A DNA stretch of 64,000 nt from Flavobacterium sp. ALD4 (GCF_002836475.1 NZ_PJBJ01000025.1:1-64000), one strand, 5' to 3'. Shown: positions 27,363 through 36,662, numbered from the stretch's first letter. The notes: generated by a model not told the origin, from the letters alone. Numbers and translations are program-made.

Positions 27363-27397
27363 AGAAAGACTAATCCAAAAGGGTTAGTCTTTCTCTC
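27363..27397 (+). terminator. Probable terminator after the S1 protein gene
   Basis: AGAAAGACTAATCC pairs with GGGTTAGTCTTTCT across AAAA (one G-U). The downstream T-tract is interrupted by C. Confidence 0.75.
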
Positions 27398-28083
27398 TTT
27401 AGTGTCATTTCATAAAACATAAAACGGCACCAAAATAATTACAATTTCATTTTATAGTAAATTTATTGCTTTTGTAAGTAGTAGTTTAGTATGAACACTA
27501 TTCTATAATATTAACTCAAGCATAAAAGTACTTCAATGAATACTTGTCTTTAAATGTTCAAACATTTACTTAGCAGCTAAGAATCAATTTCACATTAAAA
27601 AGCCATTGATTTGTATATATATTGCAAGATTCTTTCTCTAAAATTAGTCTTCTCGTCCAATTATGGTAAGTGAGAAAAGAATTCTTTTTTAACCGTTGGT
27701 GTTACTCTTTATTTTTTGCTGGTCGGATAAATGATTTTCTCATTAGCTCGATTGTCAAGGCAGGATAATTAGTAGTGTAATTTAGTACCTTAGAACAAGG
27801 AGCGACAAAATTTTTAATCGCATTCAAATTATTCTTTTTTTAGGTTAATAAATCAGTGAAGTTAAAATGCTAAATCAGGATTATTTATTCGTATTCTGCT
27901 GATTAACATGGTCTAAAATTAGTCATTATAGTAGTTGGCCACTGTTAATAACCTGTTTTTTCTTAAACTTTAACACTTTGCGGCTATTTTATCAGAGAAG
28001 GATTTCCAAAGCTTCACCAATTGAATAGCATAAAATGCAAAAAATGATTTATTTTTACACGTAAATAATTTAAATCAATTATA
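27398..28083. other. AT-rich gap with a possible coding remnant
   Basis: No intact gene is visible. On the minus strand, from about 27838 down to the stop at 27702, a short coding-like stretch reads NNLNAIKNFVAPCSK then VLNYTTNYPALTIELMRKSF and IRPAKNKE. An in-frame stop precedes it, so it may be the tail of a lost gene. I do not recognise the family. Confidence 0.3.
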
Positions 28084-28914
28084 ATGGATTGGATCACTGT
28101 CAAAGAATACGAAGATATCACCTATAAAAAATGCAATGGGGTCGCTAGAATAGCGTTCAACAGACCCGATGTGCGCAATGCCTTTCGTCCCAAAACTACA
28201 TCTGAGCTATACAGTGCGTTTTATGACGCGCAAGAAGACACTTCTATCGGGGTTGTTTTGCTGTCTGCCGAAGGTCCTTCTTCTAAAGATGGAGTCTATT
28301 CTTTTTGCAGTGGTGGAGATCAAAATGCCCGTGGTCATCGGGGGTACGTAGGAGAGGATGGTCAACATCGTTTGAATATACTAGAAGTACAACGTTTAAT
28401 TCGTTTTATGCCAAAGGTAGTAATTGCTGTGGTTCCTGGTTGGGCTGTAGGCGGCGGTCATAGTTTACATGTCGTTTGTGATTTGACGCTGGCCAGTAAA
28501 GAAAACGCTATTTTTAAGCAAACAGATGCTGATGTGACCAGTTTTGACGGTGGTTATGGTTCGGCTTACCTTGCTAAAATGGTGGGGCAGAAAAAAGCAC
28601 GTGAAATTTTCTTTTTAGGTCGCAGTTACTCTGCTCAGGATGCAATGGATATGGGGATGGTAAATGCAGTTATTCCACATGCTGAATTAGAAGATACCGC
28701 TTATGAATGGGCACAAGAGATATTAGGGAAATCACCTATGGCTATCAAAATGCTGAAATTTGCGATGAACTTAACCGATGACGGAATGGTAGGACAGCAG
28801 GTTTTTGCTGGTGAAGCCACCCGATTAGCATATATGACGGAAGAAGCCAAAGAAGGCAGAAATGCATTCCTTGAAAAGCGTAAGCCAAATTTTGAGAAAA
28901 AATGGTTGCCATAA
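28084..28914 (+). CDS. menB: MenB, 1,4-dihydroxy-2-naphthoyl-CoA synthase
   Basis: This crotonase-fold enzyme closes the second ring of menaquinone from o-succinylbenzoyl-CoA. The 276-residue length fits. Visible motifs are GVARIAFNRPDVRNAFRPKT, the oxyanion-hole region FCSGGDQNARG, the second glycine-rich loop VVPGWAVGGGHSLH, and TDADVTSFDGGYGSAYLA with the conserved Asp and Ser/Tyr region. The C-terminal helix ends FLEKRKPNFEKKWLP. It lies on the same strand as menD, menA and menC but is transcribed separately, with a 690-base gap before it. Confidence 0.97.
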   Translation: MDWITVKEYEDITYKKCNGVARIAFNRPDVRNAFRPKTTSELYSAFYDAQEDTSIGVVLLSAEGPSSKDGVYSFCSGGDQNARGHRGYVGEDGQHRLNILEVQRLIRFMPKVVIAVVPGWAVGGGHSLHVVCDLTLASKENAIFKQTDADVTSFDGGYGSAYLAKMVGQKKAREIFFLGRSYSAQDAMDMGMVNAVIPHAELEDTAYEWAQEILGKSPMAIKMLKFAMNLTDDGMVGQQVFAGEATRLAYMTEEAKEGRNAFLEKRKPNFEKKWLP

Positions 28915-29181
28915 TAGCGTTTAAACTTTTGGAATACTAAACTTGTACTCGATGGTTGCAATTAGTTTTTGATAAAAATGATTTGTTATCTATTACGTCA
29001 TTTCGAGTAGTGAAGAATATCGATAAGTTTTGTTTCACGTCACTTAGAGATTCACGCTTTTTTGCGAAATATATCGAAAAGTCATTGCGAAAAAAAATAC
29101 TTCCAAAAATAAGTTCAGGATAAATTGAGCTGAGGTTTTTGAGAATTAGACCCAATGGGTTAAACTATAAACAAAAAATAA

Positions 29182-29697
29182 ATGGAGAACTTTTCAAACG
29201 AGACTATCGATACAACACAGCTTCCTAAATTTGAAGAAGTACAATTCTCTATTTTAGATTCCGATTATTGGAAAGTGACATTGCTAAATGTATTTTTCTT
29301 TTTTTTAATAGTGGGAGTAGGTCTTGGAGTATTGTTGTTTTTCAACAGGGGATTGCTGGTTTTTGCGATTGGAATTTCAGCGGCTTACTTTCTTTTTCTT
29401 TTTCTTGTTTTGTTATTATCGAGAATTAGTTTTAAGAAAAAAGGGTTTGCATTCAGGACCCATGATGTTCTTTTCAGGCACGGGGTTATAGCGACAAATA
29501 CGATTGTAATTCCTTATAACAGAGTGCAACACGTAGCTTTACATGAAGGATTTATTTCCAGGTATTTTGGATTAGCAAAAATAGAAGTTTTTACGGCGGG
29601 AGGAAGTTCAAGTGATATTGAAATCCCGGGAATCAAAAAGGAGCAGGCTGAAAATATCAAACAGCTGTTGATGGGGAAAATTAAAAAACAACTGTAA
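29182..29697 (+). CDS. bPH2 (DUF304) membrane protein, short
   Basis: This 171-residue protein has two membrane helices (about residues 35-75: VFFFFLIVGVGLGVLLFF and the following hydrophobic run). A bacterial pleckstrin-homology-like domain follows, with the motif RHGVIATNTIVIPYNRVQHV and a FTAGGSSSDIEIPGI segment. It is the YdbS-like partner of the next gene, which starts directly after its stop codon. The two are typically encoded together and sit in the cytoplasmic membrane. Their role is poorly known; links to envelope stress are reported in other phyla. Confidence 0.88.
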   Translation: MENFSNETIDTTQLPKFEEVQFSILDSDYWKVTLLNVFFFFLIVGVGLGVLLFFNRGLLVFAIGISAAYFLFLFLVLLLSRISFKKKGFAFRTHDVLFRHGVIATNTIVIPYNRVQHVALHEGFISRYFGLAKIEVFTAGGSSSDIEIPGIKKEQAENIKQLLMGKIKKQL

Positions 29698-31200
29698 ATG
29701 GAGGATACTTTACATCTGCCTCAACGGCAATCCTCCATCGGGGTTTTAATACTTTTTTTTGATACGGTACAAAAATGGGGGCGTGGTTTATGGCCAATAT
29801 TGGTGATTTGGATTTTTAAATTCGACGAACTCAATAAAGCATATTTACTTTTGGGCACAGTGTTGGTTGTGCTGATAATTGGAATTGTCGCCTATTTGAA
29901 ATACCTGAACTTTACTTTTTATTTGGACAATGAAAATGAAGAGTTTATCATCAACGAAGGAATTTTCAACAAAACAAAAACGATTATTCAGCTGAATAGA
30001 ATACAACAAGTAGATATTAATCAGTCCTTAATCCAAAGGATTATAGGGGTTTATGCGCTGGACGTTGACACAGCTGGAAGTGCCAAAAAGGAAGGAAGAA
30101 TAAAAGCAATTTCACACCCATTGGCTTTAGCTTTAAAGGCAAGGCTAATGGACAATGAAAAAAAGGAAATTGGCTCATTAGAATCGCAAGAGGCATTTAT
30201 CTCTGCAACAGTTGAAGAGCGCCCTTTTATGAAAATTAGTTTTCTGAGCTTGTTGAAAGTCGGGATTACGTCAAATTATGTCAAGAGTTTGGGTTTAATT
30301 TTAGCCTTTTTTGTCACGGCTTATGAGAATAGCAGATACTTCATCGAGCAATCTGATTTCGACGAAAAGAAAATTGATGCTTATGTAAATAGAAGCTTAG
30401 CGATACAGTCCGTTGGTATCATCATAATGCTGATGTTGTGTTCTATATTGATTATCAATCTGGTTCGTACTGTTTTTAAGTATTTTGATTATAAAATCAC
30501 CAGACAAAATGGATCATTGTTACTTTCTTTTGGTTTATTAAGCACAAAAAGCACTATTTTGAAACCGGAGAAGGTGCAGATAGTTACCGTTACCCGGAAT
30601 TATTTTCAAAGGAAAATGAATATTCTGGAGCTAAAAATTAAGCAAGCGACAAGTGGTGAAAAAGAGGAGCGTAAGTCGGTAATTGAAATTCCGGGATGCA
30701 ATGAAAAAGAAAATGAAGAAATTTTGAAATTATTGTTTAAAAACATACCTGAAAAAGGAGTGATTCTTAAACCCAATTTTCGTAAATTGGTTTTTTCGGT
30801 ATTCCTGTCAATAGTATTACCTTTAACCGGGTTTTTTGTTTTTGCAAATTACCTCCACCAGCAATTGTTGGAATATGCCTATTTGCTGCCTTTATACGTG
30901 CTGTTTGTAGGGATTATAGTTTATTTTAGTTTTAGAAACAATCGATTGTTTATTAATAACAATTTTATCATTAAGCAAAGTGGAGCTTGGGATGTAGATA
31001 ATGAAATCATAGAGCCGGTTAAAATTCAAGCGATTACAACGTCACAATTGTTTTGGCATAAAAGTGTCGATATCGGATCGATTATAATACATACGGCCGG
31101 AGGGAATATTAGTTTTCAATTGGGGAATTTTACCACGATTAAACAGTATGTCAATCTTTGGTTGTACGAAATGGAAACCTCTAACAGCAATTGGATGTAG
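29698..31200 (+). CDS. bPH2 (DUF304) membrane protein, long
   Basis: This 500-residue YdbT-like protein contains three PH-like repeats: about 80-150 (EGIFNKTKTIIQLNRIQQVD, VDTAGSAKKEGRIKAI), 270-340 (GLLSTKSTILKPEKVQIVTV, IKQATSG) and 415-490 (SGAWDVDNEIIEPVKIQAIT, IIHTAGGNISF). Each is preceded by a pair of membrane helices. The start codon follows the stop of the upstream partner with no gap, so the two proteins are probably made together in equal amounts. The function is not firmly known. Confidence 0.88.
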   Translation: MEDTLHLPQRQSSIGVLILFFDTVQKWGRGLWPILVIWIFKFDELNKAYLLLGTVLVVLIIGIVAYLKYLNFTFYLDNENEEFIINEGIFNKTKTIIQLNRIQQVDINQSLIQRIIGVYALDVDTAGSAKKEGRIKAISHPLALALKARLMDNEKKEIGSLESQEAFISATVEERPFMKISFLSLLKVGITSNYVKSLGLILAFFVTAYENSRYFIEQSDFDEKKIDAYVNRSLAIQSVGIIIMLMLCSILIINLVRTVFKYFDYKITRQNGSLLLSFGLLSTKSTILKPEKVQIVTVTRNYFQRKMNILELKIKQATSGEKEERKSVIEIPGCNEKENEEILKLLFKNIPEKGVILKPNFRKLVFSVFLSIVLPLTGFFVFANYLHQQLLEYAYLLPLYVLFVGIIVYFSFRNNRLFINNNFIIKQSGAWDVDNEIIEPVKIQAITTSQLFWHKSVDIGSIIIHTAGGNISFQLGNFTTIKQYVNLWLYEMETSNSNWM

Positions 31201-31248
31201 TTGTGGTTTCCAAATAACAGTAAATAAATTTATCAAATAAAAAATAAA

Positions 31249-32199
31249 ATGAGACATTGGATTGAAGCAGCAAGAATAAGAACATTACCCTTATCCGTTT
31301 CTGGTATAATTGTGGGAAGTATGTATGCGTTGGCAAACCCAACGGACTACATACTTACTCCAACAGAAGTGTTTAACTGGAGGGTGTTTGGTTTTGCCAT
31401 TTTAACTACGCTTGGATTACAGATTTTATCCAATTTTGCCAATGATTACGGTGACGGGGTGAAAGGGACAGATAACGAGGATCGAGTAGGGCCTAAAAGG
31501 GCGATTCAAAGTGGCGTAATTACTCCAAAAGAAATGAAAGGAGCGATCATAATTACAGCGTTGCTTACGTTGCTTTCTGCCATATTGTTGATTTATTTTG
31601 CCTTTGAGGACACGAACCTATACTATTCATTATTTTATTTGGTGTTGGGTGTACTGGCGATCTTAGCGGCAATCCGTTACACAATTGGAGCTAAAGCTTA
31701 TGGATATCGTGGACTTGGAGATGTATTTGTATTTGTATTTTTTGGGCTGGTCAGTACTTTGGGAGTGAATTTTTTGTATTCAAAACAAATCGATATCGCA
31801 CTCTTTTTACCCGCTATGGCAATAGGTTTTTTGAGTGTAGGTGTTTTGAATTTGAATAATATGCGTGATGAAGCGTCAGACAGGAAAGTGGGAAAGAATA
31901 CTTTGGTAGTTAAAATTGGTGGTAAAAAAGCAAAGTTATACCATTATTTTTTAGTCACTTTTGCTATGGCATTGGTGGTGATTTATGCCCTTGTTAATAG
32001 TTTTAAGTTTGATCAGTACTTATTTTTACTGGCTTACATACCTTTAACTAAACATTTAATTAATGTACATAAAAACATAGAACCTAAAGCATTGGACCCT
32101 GAGTTAAAAAAATTAGCGTTAAGCACATTTGCACTTTCGGTATTGCTTGCTTTGTGCATGATCTTTTTCTTCTCTGACTTAATTGTTAATAATTCTTAA
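31249..32199 (+). CDS. menA: MenA, 1,4-dihydroxy-2-naphthoate polyprenyltransferase
   Basis: This integral membrane enzyme of 316 residues has about nine helices and attaches the isoprenoid tail to dihydroxynaphthoate. The first Asp-rich motif is NFANDYGDGVKGTDNEDR, and the second is NNMRDEASDRKVGKNTLVVKIG, both needed to bind the prenyl diphosphate through Mg. The N-terminus WIEAARIRTLPLSVSGIIVG is typical of MenA. It lies 48 bases after the bPH2 pair and 11 bases before a hydrolase gene, so these four genes may share a transcript. Confidence 0.96.
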   Translation: MRHWIEAARIRTLPLSVSGIIVGSMYALANPTDYILTPTEVFNWRVFGFAILTTLGLQILSNFANDYGDGVKGTDNEDRVGPKRAIQSGVITPKEMKGAIIITALLTLLSAILLIYFAFEDTNLYYSLFYLVLGVLAILAAIRYTIGAKAYGYRGLGDVFVFVFFGLVSTLGVNFLYSKQIDIALFLPAMAIGFLSVGVLNLNNMRDEASDRKVGKNTLVVKIGGKKAKLYHYFLVTFAMALVVIYALVNSFKFDQYLFLLAYIPLTKHLINVHKNIEPKALDPELKKLALSTFALSVLLALCMIFFFSDLIVNNS

Positions 32200-32210
32200 A
32201 CTTAAACTAT

Positions 32211-32888
32211 ATGAAAATTACATTTTACGGGCATGCTTCTGTCGGAATTGAAGTAGGCGGGAAACACATTCTAGTAGATCCATTTATCTCAGCTAATCCA
32301 TTGGCAGAAAATATTGATACTACTACGCTAAAGGCTGATTATATTTTGTTGACGCATGCTCACGGTGATCATATTCTAGATGTAGAAGCCATTGCAAAGC
32401 GCACTAATGCGGTTATTGTTTCAAATGCTGAGATTGCAGGTTATTATGCCGCCAAAGGATTTCAGGCGCACCCCATGAATCATGGCGGAAGCTGGAGTTT
32501 TGATTTCGGGAAAGTGAAATATGTGAACGCTATTCATTCGAGTTCTTTTCCTGACGGCAATAACGGAGGTAATCCGGGTGGGTTTGTAATCGAGGGAGAA
32601 CACAAAAATATCTATATCGCGGGTGATACTGCTCTGACGATGGATATGAAGTTGATTCCAATGCGTACCAAGCTGGATCTGGCAATCCTTCCTATAGGTG
32701 ACAATTTCACCATGGATATCGAGGATGCTATTTTGGCTTCAGACTTTGTTCAATGTGACAAAGTATTGGGCTACCACTATGATACTTTTGGTTATATTGA
32801 AATTGATCACAAGCAAGCAATTGAGAAGTTTTCTGATAAAGGGAAAGATTTGATGTTGCTAAAAATAGGGGAAAGTATCGAATTATAA
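32211..32888 (+). CDS. UPF0173 metal-dependent hydrolase
   Basis: This 225-residue metallo-beta-lactamase-fold protein has the metal-binding HAHGDH motif (ILLTHAHGDHILDVEAI), a second His in MNHGGSW, an Asp in IYIAGDTALTMDM and a His near the end in GYHYDTFGYIEID. It starts KITFYGHASVGIE, typical of the UPF0173 group. It is likely to be a soluble hydrolase binding two metals; the substrate is unknown. It follows menA by 11 bases and is co-transcribed with it. Confidence 0.92.
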   Translation: MKITFYGHASVGIEVGGKHILVDPFISANPLAENIDTTTLKADYILLTHAHGDHILDVEAIAKRTNAVIVSNAEIAGYYAAKGFQAHPMNHGGSWSFDFGKVKYVNAIHSSSFPDGNNGGNPGGFVIEGEHKNIYIAGDTALTMDMKLIPMRTKLDLAILPIGDNFTMDIEDAILASDFVQCDKVLGYHYDTFGYIEIDHKQAIEKFSDKGKDLMLLKIGESIEL

Positions 32889-32896
32889 AAAGATTT

Positions 32897-32945
32897 AGGA
32901 GCTATCCCGATATCTGTCGGGATCAGCGCCCTACTCTTCCGGGCT
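32897..32945. repeat. Flavobacterium-type intergenic palindrome
   Basis: ATCCCGA (32904-32910) and TCGGGAT (32917-32923) form a hairpin within ggagctatcccgatatctg, followed by a gcgcc and ttccgggct context. It resembles a dispersed repeat common in Flavobacterium intergenic regions. It could also stop transcription of menA and the hydrolase. Confidence 0.45.
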
Positions 32946-32975
32946 AATTTCGTATAGTTAACACAAAATACATCA

Positions 32976-34178
32976 GTGAATAAAATCGTTTTTCTGCTAT
33001 TCGTTAGCATTTTTAATCAGTCCGTTTTTGCTCAGCAAGACGGTTATTGGGACAAAAATAGAGCTACTACTAAAGAAATCATTGTTTCTGCGCGAGACAG
33101 AATTGTGATTAAAACTGACGATTTTCCTGTTGGGACTACTGAACTAATTTACAGAATTACCCTTTTGGATGACAATCAGAAAATCGCAAGTAGTTTAATT
33201 TCGGTTTTAAAAGCAATTCCGGATCCTACGGGAATCAGCCAAGGCTCTGCAGGTGCAGTTTTCTTGCTTTCGCGTATTTCAGGAGATGATAAAAGCAAGT
33301 ATGCTATTTTTTCCTCAAATGAACTGGCATCAGCGTATCAAAAAAGTGGTAAAATGGATGATGCCTGCTTAGCGCAAGAGACGCCGTTAAACAAAGACGC
33401 AAAACGACTGTCAATCGATAAATCATCTTGTCTGAATAATGCTTCCGGGAATCTTTGGTTTGGTTTCGAGAGTTCTAATTGGATTATGAAGCAAAAAATC
33501 ATTCTTGAAGTAGTACCTTGGGTAGATGCTAAATTAAGCAGAGGTTGGACTTTAGAAAACAGAAAATTCGTAATCAATCAGTGCAAAACTTCGGCATTGG
33601 CGCGGAAACTGGTAAACTCTGATGATTTTTGTATTTGTATTGAAGAGAAAATTCAAAAAAAGTATAAGTTTCAGGAATTTCAGAATCTGCTCGCTATGGA
33701 ACAGGCCAAAGTATATAAGGACAATGGGGAAAGCTGCATTAATGAAAACGGCGTTTCTAAGGGAGTCTTTAATGATTTGCGTATTCAAGCATTAAATCTT
33801 GCCAAGAAAGGTGAATATGGCCATGTAATTGATGTATACGCAAGTATAATAAGCGATGGGAAGCCAACGGCCGTTGATTACAGTACTATTGGCTTTGCCT
33901 ATATTATGACTAAACAATATGGCAAAGGTATTAAATTCCTGAAAGAAGGCGAGAAGCTGGACGATACGGAGTTACTGGTCAAGCTCAATTTGGCGCATGC
34001 CTATTTACTCAATGATGAATTTAGAAATGCAAAATACATTTACAAGGAATACCAATCCCAAAATGTCAATGACAGCATAAGCTGGACTAAAAAAATAAAA
34101 CAAGACTTTGCGATTTTTAAAAAGGCAGGGATTCAAAATGATGCCTTTGAGCGGGTTTTAAAATTATTAGTAAATTAA
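32976..34178 (+). CDS. Exported TPR-containing protein of unknown function
   Basis: This 400-residue protein has a GTG start that yields a clean signal peptide (NKIVFLLFVSIFNQSVFAQ). Residues ~25-190 form a beta-rich domain I do not recognise. Residues ~195-245 contain Cys residues (INQCKTSALARKLV, DFCICIEEKIQKKY, ESCINENG). The C-terminal half has TPR-like helices (YSTIGFAYIMTKQYGKGIKFL, LVKLNLAHAYLLNDEFRNAKYIY). No catalytic motif is visible. It is probably periplasmic and may bind other proteins. A tiny membrane-protein gene follows 5 bases downstream. Confidence 0.75.
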   Translation: MNKIVFLLFVSIFNQSVFAQQDGYWDKNRATTKEIIVSARDRIVIKTDDFPVGTTELIYRITLLDDNQKIASSLISVLKAIPDPTGISQGSAGAVFLLSRISGDDKSKYAIFSSNELASAYQKSGKMDDACLAQETPLNKDAKRLSIDKSSCLNNASGNLWFGFESSNWIMKQKIILEVVPWVDAKLSRGWTLENRKFVINQCKTSALARKLVNSDDFCICIEEKIQKKYKFQEFQNLLAMEQAKVYKDNGESCINENGVSKGVFNDLRIQALNLAKKGEYGHVIDVYASIISDGKPTAVDYSTIGFAYIMTKQYGKGIKFLKEGEKLDDTELLVKLNLAHAYLLNDEFRNAKYIYKEYQSQNVNDSISWTKKIKQDFAIFKKAGIQNDAFERVLKLLVN

Positions 34179-34183
34179 AAAAG

Positions 34184-34360
34184 ATGAAAAAAACAACTAT
34201 TTATATGCGATTAGTAGGTTTGGTCTTTATTTTTATAGGAATAATTTTAAATTTCCAAATGTATATTTATGAGGAATGGCCAATTTATTTATTTCTTGTA
34301 TTGTATCTTTTCGGAGTTTTATTAATTGGATTATCTTATTTAATGAAGCCAAAACCATAA
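34184..34360 (+). CDS. Small two-helix membrane protein (58 aa)
   Basis: A 58-residue reading frame starts with KKTTIYMRLVGLVFIFIGII and ends YLMKPKP. It has two hydrophobic helices separated by a short NFQMYIYEEWP loop. It begins 5 bases after the stop of the preceding exported TPR protein gene, so it is probably co-transcribed. I do not recognise a family. Confidence 0.6.
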   Translation: MKKTTIYMRLVGLVFIFIGIILNFQMYIYEEWPIYLFLVLYLFGVLLIGLSYLMKPKP

Positions 34361-34374
34361 TTTAATTTGTTAAT

Positions 34375-34440
34375 TCGAGCGCAGTCGAGAAGAGTTTAAA
34401 AAGCTTAGCGAGCCTTGCAAAAACCGTAGTGCCCTTAGTG
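34375..34440. repeat. Remnant of a dispersed intergenic repeat
   Basis: The text ttcgagcgcagtcgagaag and then gcgagccttgcaaaaaccg, followed by gtgcccttagtggctaaa, resembles degenerate CGAG.GCAGTCGAG and TTGCG...CCTTAGTGG repeats that I know from Flavobacterium intergenic regions. A similar tcatttcgagtagtgaag text occurs near 28997. A genome search would settle it. Confidence 0.35.
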
Positions 34441-34452
34441 GCTAAAATACAT

Positions 34453-35505
34453 ATGAAAGCAACCTACCACAAATACAGCCTCCAATTTAAACTTCCTTCA
34501 GGAACTTCCCGAGGCGTTATGACCGAAAAAGAAACCTGGTTTTTGGTACTTGAAAAAGACGGAAAGAAGGGGATAGGCGAGTGCGGAATTTTGAGAGGAT
34601 TGAGTGTCGATGACCGGCCGGATTATGAAGAAAAATTGCAATGGACTTGTGCTAATATCGATCTGGGAAAAGACCAACTTTGGGAAGCGCTAATAGAGTT
34701 TCCTTCGATACAGTTTGGAGTTGAAATGGCGTTCCTGTCCCTGCAAAGCGAAACCCCTTTTTTATTGTTTCCTTCTGAGTTCACAGAGGGGGTGAAATCA
34801 ATCCTAATCAATGGTCTCGTTTGGATGGGTGAAGCCGCTTTTATGAAGCAACAAATAGAAGAAAAATTAGCGCAAGGATTTGCTTGTGTGAAGCTTAAGA
34901 TTGGGGCAATAGATTTTGATAAAGAACTGGGGTTATTACGGTATATTAGACAACATTTTACTCCGGAACAGGTTGAAATTAGGGTAGATGCTAACGGCGC
35001 TTTCGGTTTAGATACAGCTTTAGATAAAATAGTGCAACTATCTGAATTTAAGATTCATAGTATAGAGCAGCCAATACAAAAAAATAATACTGACAGGATG
35101 TCAGACTTGTGTAAAACGACTCCTTTGCCCATAGCTCTCGACGAGGAACTCATTGGTGTGTTTACAATACAGGAAAAAGAACTGTTATTGCAGAAAATAA
35201 GGCCTCAGTACATCATTTTGAAACCTAGTTTTATAGGCGGTTTTCGAGGAACGCAAGAATGGATTTTATTGGCTAAAAAGCATCAGATAGGCTGGTGGAT
35301 TACGTCTGCTTTGGAGAGCAATATTGGATTGAATGCCATTGCTCAATGGACCTTTTTACAGCATAATTTAATGCCTCAAGGACTCGGTACAGGAGCTCTT
35401 TATACCAATAATTTTGACTGTCCTCTTGACGTATCTCAAGGACAACTTTGGTATAAAAAAGCAAATGAATGGCAATTTAATTTTGAGGAATTATCAATTT
35501 TGTAA
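34453..35505 (+). CDS. menC: MenC, o-succinylbenzoate synthase
   Basis: This enolase-superfamily enzyme dehydrates SHCHC to o-succinylbenzoate. The ATG at 34453 (MKATYHKYSLQFKLPSGTSRG) is preferred to an upstream GTG at 34429. About 350 residues. The catalytic Lys pair lies in the CVKLKIGAIDFDKE segment, metal ligands lie in IRVDANGAFG, SIEQPIQ and ALDEELIG, and the second catalytic Lys in IILKPSFIGGF. The gene is on the same strand as menD, menB and menA. A degraded copy of its last ~90 bases lies at 36663-36752. menE is not next to it, as the next gene is on the other strand. Confidence 0.93.
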   Translation: MKATYHKYSLQFKLPSGTSRGVMTEKETWFLVLEKDGKKGIGECGILRGLSVDDRPDYEEKLQWTCANIDLGKDQLWEALIEFPSIQFGVEMAFLSLQSETPFLLFPSEFTEGVKSILINGLVWMGEAAFMKQQIEEKLAQGFACVKLKIGAIDFDKELGLLRYIRQHFTPEQVEIRVDANGAFGLDTALDKIVQLSEFKIHSIEQPIQKNNTDRMSDLCKTTPLPIALDEELIGVFTIQEKELLLQKIRPQYIILKPSFIGGFRGTQEWILLAKKHQIGWWITSALESNIGLNAIAQWTFLQHNLMPQGLGTGALYTNNFDCPLDVSQGQLWYKKANEWQFNFEELSIL

Positions 35506-35609
35506 CCCTTTTTATTGTCGGTAAAATTTACAAAAAAACGGTTTTAATTTTGTGTTAAAATCCTTTTTTTTTATGAAAAATAATCACTGTTTACTATTTG
35601 CAAAACGAC

Positions 35610-36428
35610 TTATAATTTAGCGTAGAGGGCAAGATTAATTGATGGAGCAAGTGGTGCGTTGTCATTTCCGAAAGCACCAAATGCGGCAATATTTGCTCCG
35701 TATTTGTTCTGAGAAAACTCATAATTAAACTTTAAACCAACGGCGTTATACGTTTGGCGGTCTAAATAAGAAGGCCATTTTGAGGAGTTGTTTTTAAATG
35801 CACTTTCGTTTACAATAGGGTTTTTAGTGTCTAAAGCGAGTATAAGTAGCCCTTTCGGAAAGATGTGATAGCCAACTTCGCTAGTAAACTTTAGATAATC
35901 AGAGTAATTATTTGTCATATAACCATAACCGATATTTCCAAAATAATACCACTTCTCAGTACTGGTTCCTGCGCTTAAATAAGGAATGAAAGTATTGGCG
36001 TTAAAATCTGTACTCAAACCGTTATTTACCTCGTTTTTAGAAGTGTTTGCTTGATATTGTAATCCAGTGCTTATTTTCCATTTTTGGTCAAGAATTTTAT
36101 ATTTTAGTCCAAAAGTTAGATTCCCTAAACCAGAAATATTTCCAGATGTATTGGTTGCAGCCGAATCGAAACTAGCTAATTTCATTGGAATAATAAGTAA
36201 AGCTTCTAAATTATCAGACAAACCATATTCACTATATATTTGTGTAGTAATATCAGTATAATTAGCCGAAAGCGTAGTGTTTGTTCCATCTATTTGTGCT
36301 TTATTGTAAAAGAGTCCTGAAACTCCTAGCTGGACATATGCTTTTCCTTTTTCTTTTGTCCACGGGCTTTGAGCATGTATAAATTGAGCTGAAATAGCAA
36401 CAAATAAAAGTAAAATATAAGTTCTCAT
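35610..36428 (-). CDS. Outer-membrane beta-barrel protein
   Basis: This 272-residue protein has a signal peptide (1-19, ends FIHAQ). The mature part has alternating hydrophobic beta strands: KAYVQLGVSGLFYN, TQIYSEYGLSDNLEALLIIP, GLGNLTFGLKYKIL, WKISTGLQYQ, FIPYLSAGTS, WYYFGNIGYGYMT, TSEVGYHIFP and a C-terminal strand (INLALYAKL). This is typical of a small outer-membrane barrel such as a transport or MetA-pathway-like protein. The function is unknown. It is convergent with menC and monocistronic. Confidence 0.8.
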   Translation of the reverse strand: MRTYILLLFVAISAQFIHAQSPWTKEKGKAYVQLGVSGLFYNKAQIDGTNTTLSANYTDITTQIYSEYGLSDNLEALLIIPMKLASFDSAATNTSGNISGLGNLTFGLKYKILDQKWKISTGLQYQANTSKNEVNNGLSTDFNANTFIPYLSAGTSTEKWYYFGNIGYGYMTNNYSDYLKFTSEVGYHIFPKGLLILALDTKNPIVNESAFKNNSSKWPSYLDRQTYNAVGLKFNYEFSQNKYGANIAAFGAFGNDNAPLAPSINLALYAKL

Positions 36429-36494
36429 AAACGCTTTTATTATTTAGACGGAAAAATTAGTATTCCTGACGAATAATAGAAAAAAACCATTTTT

Positions 36495-36660
36495 GATTAA
36501 AAACGGTTTTAGAACGTTGTAGATGGAATTGATTCCAAAGTGTACCTTGGGCGCACTTGCCTTGTAAATGGTCCTTCTGGTCAGTCTTTCCACTATAATT
36601 GTGAAACCACGATTGCATAGGTAACAATAAGCCAAATGTCTATATCGAATATAGATCATA
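36495..36660 (-). pseudogene. Fragment of a cation/proton antiporter C-terminus
   Basis: Read on the minus strand, gacatttgg..attgttacctatgcaatcg gives DIWLIVTYAIVV and then, after one frameshift, TIIVERLT, the last helix of a CPA1-type Na+/H+ antiporter. The same protein tail is present, also damaged, at 38705-38800 (DIWVTITYIIVYF-stop-IFGQGMTTGPFAK). The two DNA copies share aaatggtcct and ccaaatgtct separated by exactly 56 bases. Only this end survives here. Confidence 0.6.
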
Positions 36661-36662
36661 GG

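Noticed and set aside
36444..36659. A 71-residue minus-strand protein
   Set aside because: It is a frame-shifted reading of the antiporter tail fragment, not an independent gene.
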